Of a stretch of 64,000 nucleotides of DNA, positions 54,715 through 63,812 are shown piece after piece. Below the pieces are notes generated by a model. It was not told where the DNA came from and ran no database searches. It saw nothing but the letters and a program-made list of their open reading frames with translations. The stretch spans positions 179,835-243,834 of the forward strand of contig CAZNPL010000002.1 of assembly GCA_964574815.1 (NCBI GenBank), in the 5' to 3' direction. Every line of letters begins with the position of its first letter. Position 1 is the first letter of the stretch. Origin of the DNA: CAZNPL01 sp964574815. GTDB taxonomy: Bacteria > Planctomycetota > Phycisphaerae > UBA1845. The translations under genes and the position numbers were made by a program.

Positions 54715-57700
54715 ATGTTGACCGGTTTGCCGCGGCTGTCTGAACGGGGGCGGGCTGTCTCCGGAGAGGTTGACTACCGACTCGATGACGATGGCTCTTA
54801 TGTCATCACCGGTTACGATCGCGCACCCACCTTCTTCAGCTTCTTGCCCGGCTTGGGTGGCGCGCGCGGCGTCCCCGTCTGGTGCATGTACCTCAACCGC
54901 GCTCAAGCCGTCGTTTCATTCGGCGTCGCCGATAAGGACCACGCCATTGCCGAGTACCTTCCTGCCACCGCAGCCTCGCAGCTGGTCGGCATCCGGGGGT
55001 TTCGTACGTTCTGCAAGGTAGACAATCGGTATTACGAACCGTTTGGATCTATCCATCTCGAGCATGTGCCGGAAAGTGAAAGGACGTTGCGCATTCACGC
55101 AGACGGCCTCATTCTCACCGACTTCGTTCCCGCCCTCGGGCTCGAGTTCAGCGTGGAGTATTTTTCACCCGTGGATCGCCCTGTCGGCAGCCTGATTCGG
55201 AATCTCAAGGTGATCAATCACTCGAGTCATCCGCATCAGATTACGTTGTTGGACGGACTCCCGCTCTTGCTCCCAGCCGGGCTGAACGACCACGGTGCCA
55301 AAATGTTGCGTCGCATCAGTGAAGCATACGCTCACGTACGGCTTGTGTCCGGCGCGGTGCCGTTCTTCGCCACAAAGGTTGCCGCGCACGATGAAGCCGA
55401 GGTGAAACGTATCCATCACGGCAATTTCTACGCCGCGTGGCGCCTGGACGATGATGTTCCGTTGCCCGTGGAACCGATCATCGATCCCGATTTGGTCTTT
55501 GGTTCAGGCAACGATCATATCGTGCCCAGGCGTTTCCTGGATTCAGGAACGCTGGACACGCGTCAACAGGTTTGGGAAAACCGTTTGCCTTGCGCATTGG
55601 TGCCTCTGGACGTCATGTTGCACGCGCAAGATTCCGTGAACCTGGTTGCGGTGACGGGATTCGCGCCCAGCGATCGCATGCTGACCCAGTTTCTCGGCGG
55701 GTTCCAGAAGGCCGCTGATTTCGTCGCTGCTCGGGCGGCAAGTCGGCAGCTCATTGAGAGCATTACGGCCCCGGCGTTCACGTTGTCGAGCGAACCTGCG
55801 CTTGACGCATACGCCAGGCAGAACTACCTTGACAATGTTCTTCGCGGAGGCATTCCGCGGTTGACGCCGTCGTCCAAGGGCCCCAAACCGCATTATCTTT
55901 TTGCCCGAAGGCACGGTGATCTCGAGCGCGATTACAACCATTTTGAACTGCCGGCGACGCCGCTATCGAGCGGGCCGGGCAATTTTCGTGACATCTGCCA
56001 GAATCGCAGGTCTGACATCTGGTTTTACCCGGAGGTGTCGGATCTCGAGATCCGGATGTTCGCCGAACTGCTGCGTCCGGACGGTTATAATCCGCTTGCC
56101 GTGGTGGGCTACCGCTGGGTGCTGCGGCAGGAGTTGGACGTGACGGCCTTGTGCCCGATCCTAGAAGATGGTGTGGCCGACGACTTGACCCGACTATTGC
56201 GCAGCGGATTCCGTCCGGGTGAACTGCTCCACTGGCTCGCCGCAAACGACGTTCGGTTGCAGGACCCTATCGAGTTCGCTGACCATGTCTTGCGGCATTG
56301 CGATGCCGAATTGGTCGCAGACGGACACGACGGCGGATACTGGATTGATCATTGGACTTATATAACGGATCTCTTGGAAGCCTTCGCTGCGCTCTTTCCG
56401 GATCGAATCGTCAACGTTCTCGCCGGGGCCGGTGACGTAGGCTGGTTCGACGACGGCGCCTACGTACTCCCGCGAAAACGCAAGTACGTCGTGCGCTCTT
56501 CCGGCCTGATGCAGCTCAATACCGTCGATAACGTGCCGCCAAACGGCCCTCTCCCTCGTGTTTCGCTTTTCGCGAAACTCTGTGCCCTCATCGCGGTCAA
56601 ATCCGTGTCCTTCGATTACGATTGCAAGGGCATTGAAATGGAGGCCGGCAGGCCCGGTTGGAATGACGCCTTGAACGGACTGCCCGGGCGGTTCGGCTCG
56701 TCGACGTGTGAGGCCGCGGAACTTGCGCGCCTGGCGGCGTTCTTGGAGGCCCAAGTGCCTGACGGTACAGCGGTGGAGTTACCCGAACCGGTTGCGGCGT
56801 TCGTGGAGCAGGTTGTTGGCGATCTCGCGGCGCAGGACTACAACTGGGAACGCGCGGCGACGTTGCGGGAGGAATATCGGGCGGCCCTGAGGCAATGCGA
56901 TCGCCCTGACAAGCGGGAGGTATCCGGCAGCACGATCTCGGCGTTGCTTACCCTGTCGGGCAGGCGGGCCCGAGCCGCAATCGACAAAGCGTTTGCCCCG
57001 CACATGGGTTTGTACCATACGTACTACATAGGCACACCCACCCCGCAACAGGCCGAAGGGGCGACATCGAGTACCGGATCGTGTTCATTCTCAGTCGTGG
57101 ATGAATTCGAACTTTCGCCGTTGCCCCTGTTTCTCGAAGGTCAGGTTCATGCGCTCCGTCTGGTTGACAACGTCGAGCACGCCCGCGAAATCCACCACGC
57201 GGTGCAGAAGAGCCCGCTGATTGACGCAGAACTCAAGATGTACAAGTTGAATGAGTGTCTCGACGCCTGTGGTCCGGAGATCGGGCGAGCGCACACTTTT
57301 ACGCGGGGCTGGCTCGAAAACGAATCCGTCTGGCTTCACATGTCATACAAGTACATCCTGGAGCTCCTCAAGACGGGTCTATATGAAGAGTTTTTTCATG
57401 ACGCGGCGACGATGTTGGTTCCGTTTATGGATCCGCACGTGTACGGGCGGAGCATCCTGGAGAACAGCTCGTTCCTCGGATCCACGGTCAACCCCGACAA
57501 GAGCACGCACGGTCGCGGTTTTGTGGGACGCTTGACGGGATCGACGGCCGAGTTTATTCACATGTGGCTCTTGATGACACTCGGACCTCACCCGTTTGCC
57601 TGCGATGATGGCGTCCTCGCCTTTCGGCTGCGTCCGATCCTGCCGGGGGCGTGGTTCACCAGGCAGGAGTGCGATATCTCGTGGAACAACAGGCCTGAAC

Positions 57701-57918
57701 GCATCCCGGAGAACGCATTCGCCTGCGCCCTGCTCGGCTCGATGCTGCTTGTCTATCATAATGGTCAACGGCGCGACACGTTTGGCCCTGGTGGTGTTTC
57801 CCCGAGCCGCTATATTCTGGATGGATCGAGTCCGATCTGCGCGGCAGACATCAACGGCAGTGTGGCGGAGAAGATTCGGAGCCGTGCGATCCATCGTATA
57901 GACGTCTGGCTTTCCTGA
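54715..57918 (+). CDS. GH94-clan glycoside phosphorylase, probable beta-1,3-oligoglucan phosphorylase (GH149-like)
   Basis: About 1067 residues, no signal peptide, so cytoplasmic. The (alpha/alpha)6 barrel part has the predicted general-acid Asp651 in RPGWNDALNGLPG, WIDHWTYITDLLEAF and HMGLYHTYYIGTP. N-terminal beta-sandwich segments include FFSFLPGLGGARGVPVW. Cellobiose and laminaribiose phosphorylases of GH94 are near 800 residues; GH149 enzymes, known from Euglena and some bacteria, are about 1100, which fits better here. The enzyme would use phosphate to cut beta-1,3-oligoglucans and release glucose 1-phosphate. Start: ATG 54715 with GGAG close by and GAAGGG further up; a TTG at 54706 is less likely. 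Confidence 0.75.
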   Translation: MLTGLPRLSERGRAVSGEVDYRLDDDGSYVITGYDRAPTFFSFLPGLGGARGVPVWCMYLNRAQAVVSFGVADKDHAIAEYLPATAASQLVGIRGFRTFCKVDNRYYEPFGSIHLEHVPESERTLRIHADGLILTDFVPALGLEFSVEYFSPVDRPVGSLIRNLKVINHSSHPHQITLLDGLPLLLPAGLNDHGAKMLRRISEAYAHVRLVSGAVPFFATKVAAHDEAEVKRIHHGNFYAAWRLDDDVPLPVEPIIDPDLVFGSGNDHIVPRRFLDSGTLDTRQQVWENRLPCALVPLDVMLHAQDSVNLVAVTGFAPSDRMLTQFLGGFQKAADFVAARAASRQLIESITAPAFTLSSEPALDAYARQNYLDNVLRGGIPRLTPSSKGPKPHYLFARRHGDLERDYNHFELPATPLSSGPGNFRDICQNRRSDIWFYPEVSDLEIRMFAELLRPDGYNPLAVVGYRWVLRQELDVTALCPILEDGVADDLTRLLRSGFRPGELLHWLAANDVRLQDPIEFADHVLRHCDAELVADGHDGGYWIDHWTYITDLLEAFAALFPDRIVNVLAGAGDVGWFDDGAYVLPRKRKYVVRSSGLMQLNTVDNVPPNGPLPRVSLFAKLCALIAVKSVSFDYDCKGIEMEAGRPGWNDALNGLPGRFGSSTCEAAELARLAAFLEAQVPDGTAVELPEPVAAFVEQVVGDLAAQDYNWERAATLREEYRAALRQCDRPDKREVSGSTISALLTLSGRRARAAIDKAFAPHMGLYHTYYIGTPTPQQAEGATSSTGSCSFSVVDEFELSPLPLFLEGQVHALRLVDNVEHAREIHHAVQKSPLIDAELKMYKLNECLDACGPEIGRAHTFTRGWLENESVWLHMSYKYILELLKTGLYEEFFHDAATMLVPFMDPHVYGRSILENSSFLGSTVNPDKSTHGRGFVGRLTGSTAEFIHMWLLMTLGPHPFACDDGVLAFRLRPILPGAWFTRQECDISWNNRPERIPENAFACALLGSMLLVYHNGQRRDTFGPGGVSPSRYILDGSSPICAADINGSVAEKIRSRAIHRIDVWLS

Positions 57919-57950
57919 ACGTGCGGGCACCACAAAGTTGAGCAGATGGC

Positions 57951-59333
57951 GTGAGTAAGGGACACAGACGCTTTCCGAAGGGCTTTGTATGGGGAGCGGC
58001 AGCATCCTCCTATCAGATCGAAGGAGCCGTCGAAGAGGACGGTAAGGGCCCTTCGATCTGGGATGTATTCTGCAAGAGACGAGGCGCCATCTTCGGCGGG
58101 CAGACCGGTGATGCGGCTTGCGACCATTATCACAGGTACCGCGAGGACGTGGCCCTGATGGGGGACCTCGGGCTGAAGGCGTACCGCTTTTCCGTCTCCT
58201 GGCCACGCGTACTCCCGCGAGGCATCGGCGAGCACAACGGTCCCGGCCTTGATTTCTATGATCGCCTGGTCGACGAGCTGTTAAGGGTCGGCGTGACTCC
58301 CTACCTGACGTTGTTTCATTGGGACTACCCTCTTGCTCTTTACGAACGCGGCGGCTGGCTCGCGCGCGACAGTGCCGAGTGGTTCCGCGATTACGCGGCG
58401 CTTCTCGCAAAGCGACTCGGTGACCGTGTGGCCAATTGGATTACGATTAACGAGCCACAGGTCATCGCGCAGAATGCCCATAGGGACGGCGTTCACGCTC
58501 CCGGAGATCGCTTGTCGTTGAAGGAGGCTCTTTGGGTCGGGCACAACCTCCTTCGTGCGCACGGCGCAGCCGTCCAAGCCATCCGCACACATGCTCGAAA
58601 AGGCTGTCAGGTCGGATATGCGCCCGTTGGTTGCGTCTGCATGCCGGCGACCGATTCCGACAAGGACGTTGAAGCGGCGCGGCGCCACATGTTTGCCGTA
58701 CGAGGTGACAGCCTTTTCAATAACTCATGGTGGATCGACCCGCTGCTGAAGCGCGGCTATCCGCAAGACGGACTGGCTCTCTTCGGATCCTCGGTACCGG
58801 AAATACATGCGGGCGACCTGGAAACCATGGGCCAGCGACTGGATTTTCTTGGCCTGAACATCTACTTCGGTCATTACGTCTCCGCGCAGCCGCCATCCAC
58901 GCCCCCGCAGCCGGATCGAGACCCGGGAGCGCCTCTGACCTCGATGGGCACTCCGGTTACCCCCGAGGCGCTTTACTGGGGTCCGAAGTTCTTCGCCGAG
59001 CAGTACGGTGTTCCCGTCGTCATTACGGAAAACGGCATGTCATGCCGCGAGTGGGTGGCGATGGACGGAATGGTTCATGATCCGTATCGGATCGACTTCG
59101 TGCGTCGGCACCTTCAGCACCTCCGAAGAGCGATCGACGACGGAGCAGATGTCAGAGGATACTTTCATTGGTCGTTGCTCGACAACTTCGAGTGGGCGGA
59201 GGGCTATAAAGAGCGGTTCGGACTTGTCTTCGTGGACTACGCAACACAACGGCGGATTCCAAAGGATTCCGCGCGTTGGTACCGGCGGGTGATCGACTCG
59301 AGCGGTGAGGCCATCGATGAGGGGGGTTACTGA
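57951..59333 (+). CDS. GH1 beta-glucosidase
   Basis: About 460 residues from a GTG, normal length. It starts FPKGFVWGAAASSYQIEGA, has acid/base Glu168 in WITINEPQV and nucleophile Glu360 in VVITENGMS, and HWSLLDNFEWAEGY near the end. No signal peptide, so it acts on imported oligosaccharides, releasing glucose from beta-linked di- and oligosaccharides. It lies 32 bases downstream of the phosphorylase gene and is surely in the same operon. The usual insertion loops are short. Confidence 0.93.
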   Translation: MSKGHRRFPKGFVWGAAASSYQIEGAVEEDGKGPSIWDVFCKRRGAIFGGQTGDAACDHYHRYREDVALMGDLGLKAYRFSVSWPRVLPRGIGEHNGPGLDFYDRLVDELLRVGVTPYLTLFHWDYPLALYERGGWLARDSAEWFRDYAALLAKRLGDRVANWITINEPQVIAQNAHRDGVHAPGDRLSLKEALWVGHNLLRAHGAAVQAIRTHARKGCQVGYAPVGCVCMPATDSDKDVEAARRHMFAVRGDSLFNNSWWIDPLLKRGYPQDGLALFGSSVPEIHAGDLETMGQRLDFLGLNIYFGHYVSAQPPSTPPQPDRDPGAPLTSMGTPVTPEALYWGPKFFAEQYGVPVVITENGMSCREWVAMDGMVHDPYRIDFVRRHLQHLRRAIDDGADVRGYFHWSLLDNFEWAEGYKERFGLVFVDYATQRRIPKDSARWYRRVIDSSGEAIDEGGY

Positions 59334-59457
59334 ATCACGGCCGGACTTCTCGTAGGCCGCAGCATATTGGGAAACGCAACCCGGCTCGATACGGCCCAAG
59401 GCCGTCCTTGCTATGAAGGATTGCGTGCGACCAACGCGTCTGTTTGGAGCACCCCCG

Positions 59458-60429
59458 ATGAGATATGTTCAGCTAGGCCGAAGCGGCTTGCGTGTAAGCA
59501 AGCTCTGCCTGGGAACAATGAATTTCGGGCCGGTGACGCCGGAGCATGAGAGCCATGCCATTATGGATCAGGCTCTTGAACTCGGAATCAACTTCTTCGA
59601 CACTGCCAACGTGTACGGGTGGAAGAAGGGGCAAGGGTGGACGGAGGAGATTATTGGGCGCTGGCTTGCGAAAAACGGCCGGCGGCGCGCGTCCATTGTC
59701 CTGGCAACCAAGGTATTCGGGGAGATGGGCGATGGCCCGAACGATCGCGGGCTGTCGGCGTACCACATCCGTAAAGCGTGCGATGAAAGCCTGAGGCGCT
59801 TGCGGGTGGACCACATCGACCTGTACCAGATGCACCACGTGGATCGGGCGACACCCTTCGAAGAAACCTGGCAGGCGATGGAGCAGCTCCTGCGCGAGGG
59901 CAAGATCTCGTACGTGGGAAGTAGCAACTTTCCCGCCTGGTGCATAGCAAAAGCACAGACCGTCGCATCACTGCGGGGCGGATTCGGTCTTCTCTCCGAA
60001 CAGTGCATTTACAGCTTGGCGGACCGCACACCCGAATTGGAAGTCATCCCCGCAGTTCAGCACTTCGGTATCGGCCTCATTCCATGGAGTCCGCTGGGCG
60101 GTGGAATGTTGGCGGGAATCCGGGAGCAGACCGCCGGGGGGCGACGCGCAGGAGAATGGGCCAAGGCCAAACTCGAGAAGCATCGCGATGCCGTCGGAAG
60201 GTATGAGGATTTCTGCAAAGGCATCAAGGCGAATCCAGCGGAGATCGCACTTGCCTGGGTGCTTGCGAACCCGGCCGTTACCGCACCGATCGTTGGGCCC
60301 AGATCAGGGAAGCAATTGACTGATGCGGTGCGGACTCTGGATATGGAACTGGACGACGACGTCATGACAACACTGGATGCGATCTGGCCGGGCCCCGGCG
60401 GCCAGGCGCCCGAAGCATACTCCTGGTGA
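59458..60429 (+). CDS. Aldo/keto reductase
   Basis: About 323 residues, ATG 59458 with GGAG upstream. The AKR fold is shown by VQLGRSGLRVSKLCLGTMNFG, the catalytic set Asp/Tyr in FFDTANVYGW, Lys in LATKVFG and His in YQMHHVDRATP, and NADPH-binding PIVGPRSGKQL near the end. Members of this YajO/voltage-channel-like branch reduce aldehydes and sugars. It sits in the glucan operon but the substrate is unknown. Confidence 0.92.
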   Translation: MRYVQLGRSGLRVSKLCLGTMNFGPVTPEHESHAIMDQALELGINFFDTANVYGWKKGQGWTEEIIGRWLAKNGRRRASIVLATKVFGEMGDGPNDRGLSAYHIRKACDESLRRLRVDHIDLYQMHHVDRATPFEETWQAMEQLLREGKISYVGSSNFPAWCIAKAQTVASLRGGFGLLSEQCIYSLADRTPELEVIPAVQHFGIGLIPWSPLGGGMLAGIREQTAGGRRAGEWAKAKLEKHRDAVGRYEDFCKGIKANPAEIALAWVLANPAVTAPIVGPRSGKQLTDAVRTLDMELDDDVMTTLDAIWPGPGGQAPEAYSW

Positions 60430-60476
60430 CCGCTGACGTGTTGGATCGTATCGAATCCTTTTGAGGCTAGGTTGTG

Positions 60477-61583
60477 ATGAAGCTCGCCGTCACCGCTGTT
60501 CCAGGGAAGTCATCGATGGTGCAGGCGATCGTGTTCGCTGCGACTGTTCTCGGTGGCGTGGCTGTAGCCGTTTCGCAGGAGCGGGTTGCCGTGCGCGAGG
60601 GGAACGATGAGGCAGCGCGAGAATCGCCATTTACTGTGCGCCCCTTTTTGGCGGAGCCGCAATCGTCGTGGATTGGCAACGGCATCGCATACAGCCCCTA
60701 TCGAGACGGGCAATCGCCACGCGGCGCCATGCCCACGAGGGACCAACTGCGTGAGGACTTATCGCTGTTGCGCACCAAATGGAGACTGTTACGGCTCTAC
60801 GGTTCGCGAAGGGGGCCGGCACGGGCGGTGCTGGAAATCATCCGCAAGGAAGATCTAGGGCTGCAAGTCGTCTTGGGATCGTGGATCGAGCCGGAGGCAC
60901 GTGTGGCCGAGGACGATACTCAACTCGATGCGCTCCCTGACGGCGTGATGCTGAACAAGGAAGAGGTTGCTGAGACCATCAAGCTGGCCAACGAGTTTCC
61001 TGACATCGTGGTTGGTGCAATTGTCGGATCCGAGACGCAAGTGGACTGGTCGTCCCACAAAGTGCAGAGGGACGTCTTGATCAAGCACATCCGAGAAGTG
61101 AGGGCTGCCACCAGAACGCCCGTTGCAACGGCTGATGATTTCAGCTACTGGCTGCGGCCGGAGAGCAGAATGTTGGTTCGCGAAATCGACTTCGTCGTCG
61201 TCCACATCCACCCGATGTGGAATAAACAGCTTCTCACGGATGCCTTGGCCTTCACGCAAGCGAGATTCGCCGCTGTCCGGGTCATGCATCCGAATCGTGA
61301 AACCGTGCTCGGTGAAACAGGCTGGGCCACTGAAAAGAGCAGCCATGGCGAACAGGGAGAACTGCTGCTCGGCGCAGCCGGCGAGGACCAACAGAAAGCG
61401 TACTTCGACCGGTTCACCGACTGGGTCATGAAACAACGGATCACGAGCTTCTACTTTGAAGCCTTCGACGAGAACTGGAAGGGCGGCAACGATCCAGACG
61501 ACGTCGAGAAGCACTGGGGGCTTTTCCGGGCCGACCGGACACCCAAGAGAGCGGTTCGTGACTATGTCTTCGGCGGCCGCTAA
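60477..61583 (+). CDS. Exported GH17-like glucanase
   Basis: About 368 residues; start ATG 60477 or the adjacent GTG. An N-terminal hydrophobic segment (SMVQAIVFAATVLGGVAVAVS) is a signal or anchor. The barrel has WIGNGIAYSPYRDGQSPRG, acid/base Glu186 in GAIVGSETQ and nucleophile Glu280 in VLGETGWAT, a standard GH17 nucleophile motif, then FYFEAFDENWKGG and KHWGLFRADRTPKRAV. It is a paralog of the GH17-like protein at 41177-42652 but lacks the C-terminal domain. Probably a beta-1,3-glucanase or transglycosylase. Confidence 0.82.
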   Translation: MKLAVTAVPGKSSMVQAIVFAATVLGGVAVAVSQERVAVREGNDEAARESPFTVRPFLAEPQSSWIGNGIAYSPYRDGQSPRGAMPTRDQLREDLSLLRTKWRLLRLYGSRRGPARAVLEIIRKEDLGLQVVLGSWIEPEARVAEDDTQLDALPDGVMLNKEEVAETIKLANEFPDIVVGAIVGSETQVDWSSHKVQRDVLIKHIREVRAATRTPVATADDFSYWLRPESRMLVREIDFVVVHIHPMWNKQLLTDALAFTQARFAAVRVMHPNRETVLGETGWATEKSSHGEQGELLLGAAGEDQQKAYFDRFTDWVMKQRITSFYFEAFDENWKGGNDPDDVEKHWGLFRADRTPKRAVRDYVFGGR

Positions 61584-61613
61584 TCGGCAGTTGGCAACAC
61601 CAGGAGGTTCAAG

Positions 61614-62177
61614 ATGGATCAGCAAGCCTTTCTCAGAGAACAGTTTGTGTCCCTGCGTCACGAGATCGAGGGTCAGCAGAGAAGGCTCTTCTGGACGGTT
61701 CTGATCGGCCTCATCGGCATGCCGACTCTGGCCTATGTGACCTGGGACGCGACCACTCTTGTGTGGATGATCCTGCCTTTCTTGGTTCTGGTGTTCATCG
61801 TTCTGTTCCTGGCGCAGCAGAACTACATGATGCGGGCCGGTCGATACATCCGGGAGCGGATCGAGGTGCAGGTCCCGGGAACCGTTGGATGGGAGTCGTG
61901 GCTCGAGTCGCGCCCGGAGCTGCGCGTGATGGACCGGCATTTCTCGGCCTGCTTTCTCATCATCTTCTTCGGCTACTACTTTCTCCAAGTGGCGATGGCG
62001 ACGCACCGACTTTGGATCGAGGCTGTCGGTGACCCCTCGGGGCTCTACTGGTACTGGTTCTACAGTGTTCTGATTGCCTACGTGATTGCTACAATCTGGG
62101 TTCTCACGACGCTGGCTCACCATTGGAAATCCTCAGTAAGCACCAGCTCAACTCAGGCCGACGGGGAGACGCGTTGA
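61614..62177 (+). CDS. Membrane protein of unknown function
   Basis: About 187 residues with AGGAGG upstream. Four hydrophobic helices are seen: LFWTVLIGLIGMPTLAYVTW, LVWMILPFLVLVFIVLFLA, FSACFLIIFFGYYFLQVAM and YWFYSVLIAYVIATIWVLTT. A charged segment with RERIEVQVPG lies between the pairs. No known motif. It follows the GH17-like gene by 30 bases and may be linked to it in function. Confidence 0.75.
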   Translation: MDQQAFLREQFVSLRHEIEGQQRRLFWTVLIGLIGMPTLAYVTWDATTLVWMILPFLVLVFIVLFLAQQNYMMRAGRYIRERIEVQVPGTVGWESWLESRPELRVMDRHFSACFLIIFFGYYFLQVAMATHRLWIEAVGDPSGLYWYWFYSVLIAYVIATIWVLTTLAHHWKSSVSTSSTQADGETR

Positions 62178-62363
62178 AGAGAATGCGGGAGATCTGCCGC
62201 GTATCCAAGGCACCGGCCACACGCCCCCCGTGCATGATCGCCACGCGCCCGCCCCGCTTGCCTGACACGTTTGAGCGCGCTCCATCCGTCGTCCCACTGG
62301 GTCAGGAGGCCCGTTGAGCGTGCTAAACCCGGGCCGACCCAACGCGTGGCAGACCAAGCCTTC

Positions 62364-63812
62364 ATGAACATAACCGTACGCCCCCCAACCGCCCAGGAAG
62401 ATCGAATTCCATTGCGGCAGAAGTCCGCGTACGCCGTCGGCATGCTTGTCAACAACCTTCAGGCTGCCGCTCTGCCGGCCATGGTCGTTATCCTCAACCT
62501 CGGCCTCCGCGTCGATCCCTTACTGGTCGGTCTTATTGTGGCCATACCGCGCATCTTCGATGCGGTCTCCGACCCGGTAGTTGGGTACATTTCCGACAAC
62601 ACCAGAACGCGCTGGGGGCGACGAAGGCCATACATGTTCGCGGGAGCAATTCTCTCGGGCCTGATTTTCGCCTCCATGTGGCAAGTGCACGAGGGGCGCA
62701 CGGAAAGCTTCTATTTCTGGGTATTCCTGGTCGCGTCCGTATTCTACTTTTTTGCATACACGCTCTACGCGACCCCCTTCGTCGCGTTCGGCTATGAAAT
62801 GACTGCGGACTATCATGAGCGAACGCGTCTGCACACATTCGCCAATACGGTTGGTCAGCTCGTATGGCTGGGTGTCGGCTGGTTTTATGCGCTCATGGCG
62901 AACGAGACCCTGTTCGATGACAAGGTACACGGCGCACGCGTGCTGGCCATCGGTGTTGGTGCGTTCATTGTCGGCCTTGGCATCGTTCCTGCTGTATTCT
63001 GTAGAGAAACACATGTTTCCTTGCCCCCTACAGCCAGGCCCGCGAGACTCTCGGCGAAGATGCGGGAGTTTTTGGGCGGTCTCGGTACCACCCTTAAATG
63101 TATGCCTTTTGTCAAGATCTGCGCGTCCACGTTCTTGGTCTTTAACGGCTACCAGTTGGGCATGTCGTTTTCGATATACGTGATGATCTACTTCTTGTTC
63201 GCCGGTGATGACTATCAGGCCGGCAGGCTTCTTGGCTGGTTCGGCACGGTAACCGCAGCATCGACATTGCTCGTCATCCCGATAACCGGTTTCGTTGCGA
63301 CCAGGATCGGGAAACGCCGGACTTTTTTCTTGACCATCTCGCTATCGCTCGTCGGATACGTCGCGAAGTGGATAGGATACAACCCTCAGCATCCGTATTG
63401 GCTCCTGGCCGCTGCGCCATTGGTGGCGTTCGGAGTAGGATCGTTATTTACGCTGATGGGTTCGATGATTGCGGACGTCTGTGATTATGACGAGCTTGCT
63501 ACCGGGAAGCGGCGAGAGGGTGTTTTTGGTGCGATTTACTGGTGGATGGTCAAAATCGGCATGGCTTTGGCTGGGCTCCTGACCGGCATTATGCTGAACG
63601 TCTCGGGCTTCGACGTGGCGCTCAAGGAGTCGCAGGCGGGTACGACCTTGTTCCTCTTGAGGGTGTTTGATGTTGGCGTTCCGCTGGTAACGTCAACGCT
63701 GGCTATCCTCATCATGATGACCTACACGATCACGGAGGAAAAGGCGTACGCGATGCGGGACGACCTGGAACGCCGTCGCGGCAAGGCCGGTCCGGCGGAA
63801 GCGCCGGCGTAA
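62364..63812 (+). CDS. GPH-family sugar:cation symporter (MelB-like)
   Basis: About 482 residues with twelve predicted helices. The first cytoplasmic loop has the family signature FDAVSDPVVGYISDNTRTRWGRRRPY, split here as FDAVSDPVVGYISDN and RTRWGRRRPY. The middle loop and second half (CDYDELATGKRREGVFGAIYWW) also match. It takes up sugars or glycosides with sodium or protons. It would be a second import route beside the ABC transporter. The frame extends upstream to 62271, but the family start is at 62364. Confidence 0.9.
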   Translation: MNITVRPPTAQEDRIPLRQKSAYAVGMLVNNLQAAALPAMVVILNLGLRVDPLLVGLIVAIPRIFDAVSDPVVGYISDNTRTRWGRRRPYMFAGAILSGLIFASMWQVHEGRTESFYFWVFLVASVFYFFAYTLYATPFVAFGYEMTADYHERTRLHTFANTVGQLVWLGVGWFYALMANETLFDDKVHGARVLAIGVGAFIVGLGIVPAVFCRETHVSLPPTARPARLSAKMREFLGGLGTTLKCMPFVKICASTFLVFNGYQLGMSFSIYVMIYFLFAGDDYQAGRLLGWFGTVTAASTLLVIPITGFVATRIGKRRTFFLTISLSLVGYVAKWIGYNPQHPYWLLAAAPLVAFGVGSLFTLMGSMIADVCDYDELATGKRREGVFGAIYWWMVKIGMALAGLLTGIMLNVSGFDVALKESQAGTTLFLLRVFDVGVPLVTSTLAILIMMTYTITEEKAYAMRDDLERRRGKAGPAEAPA

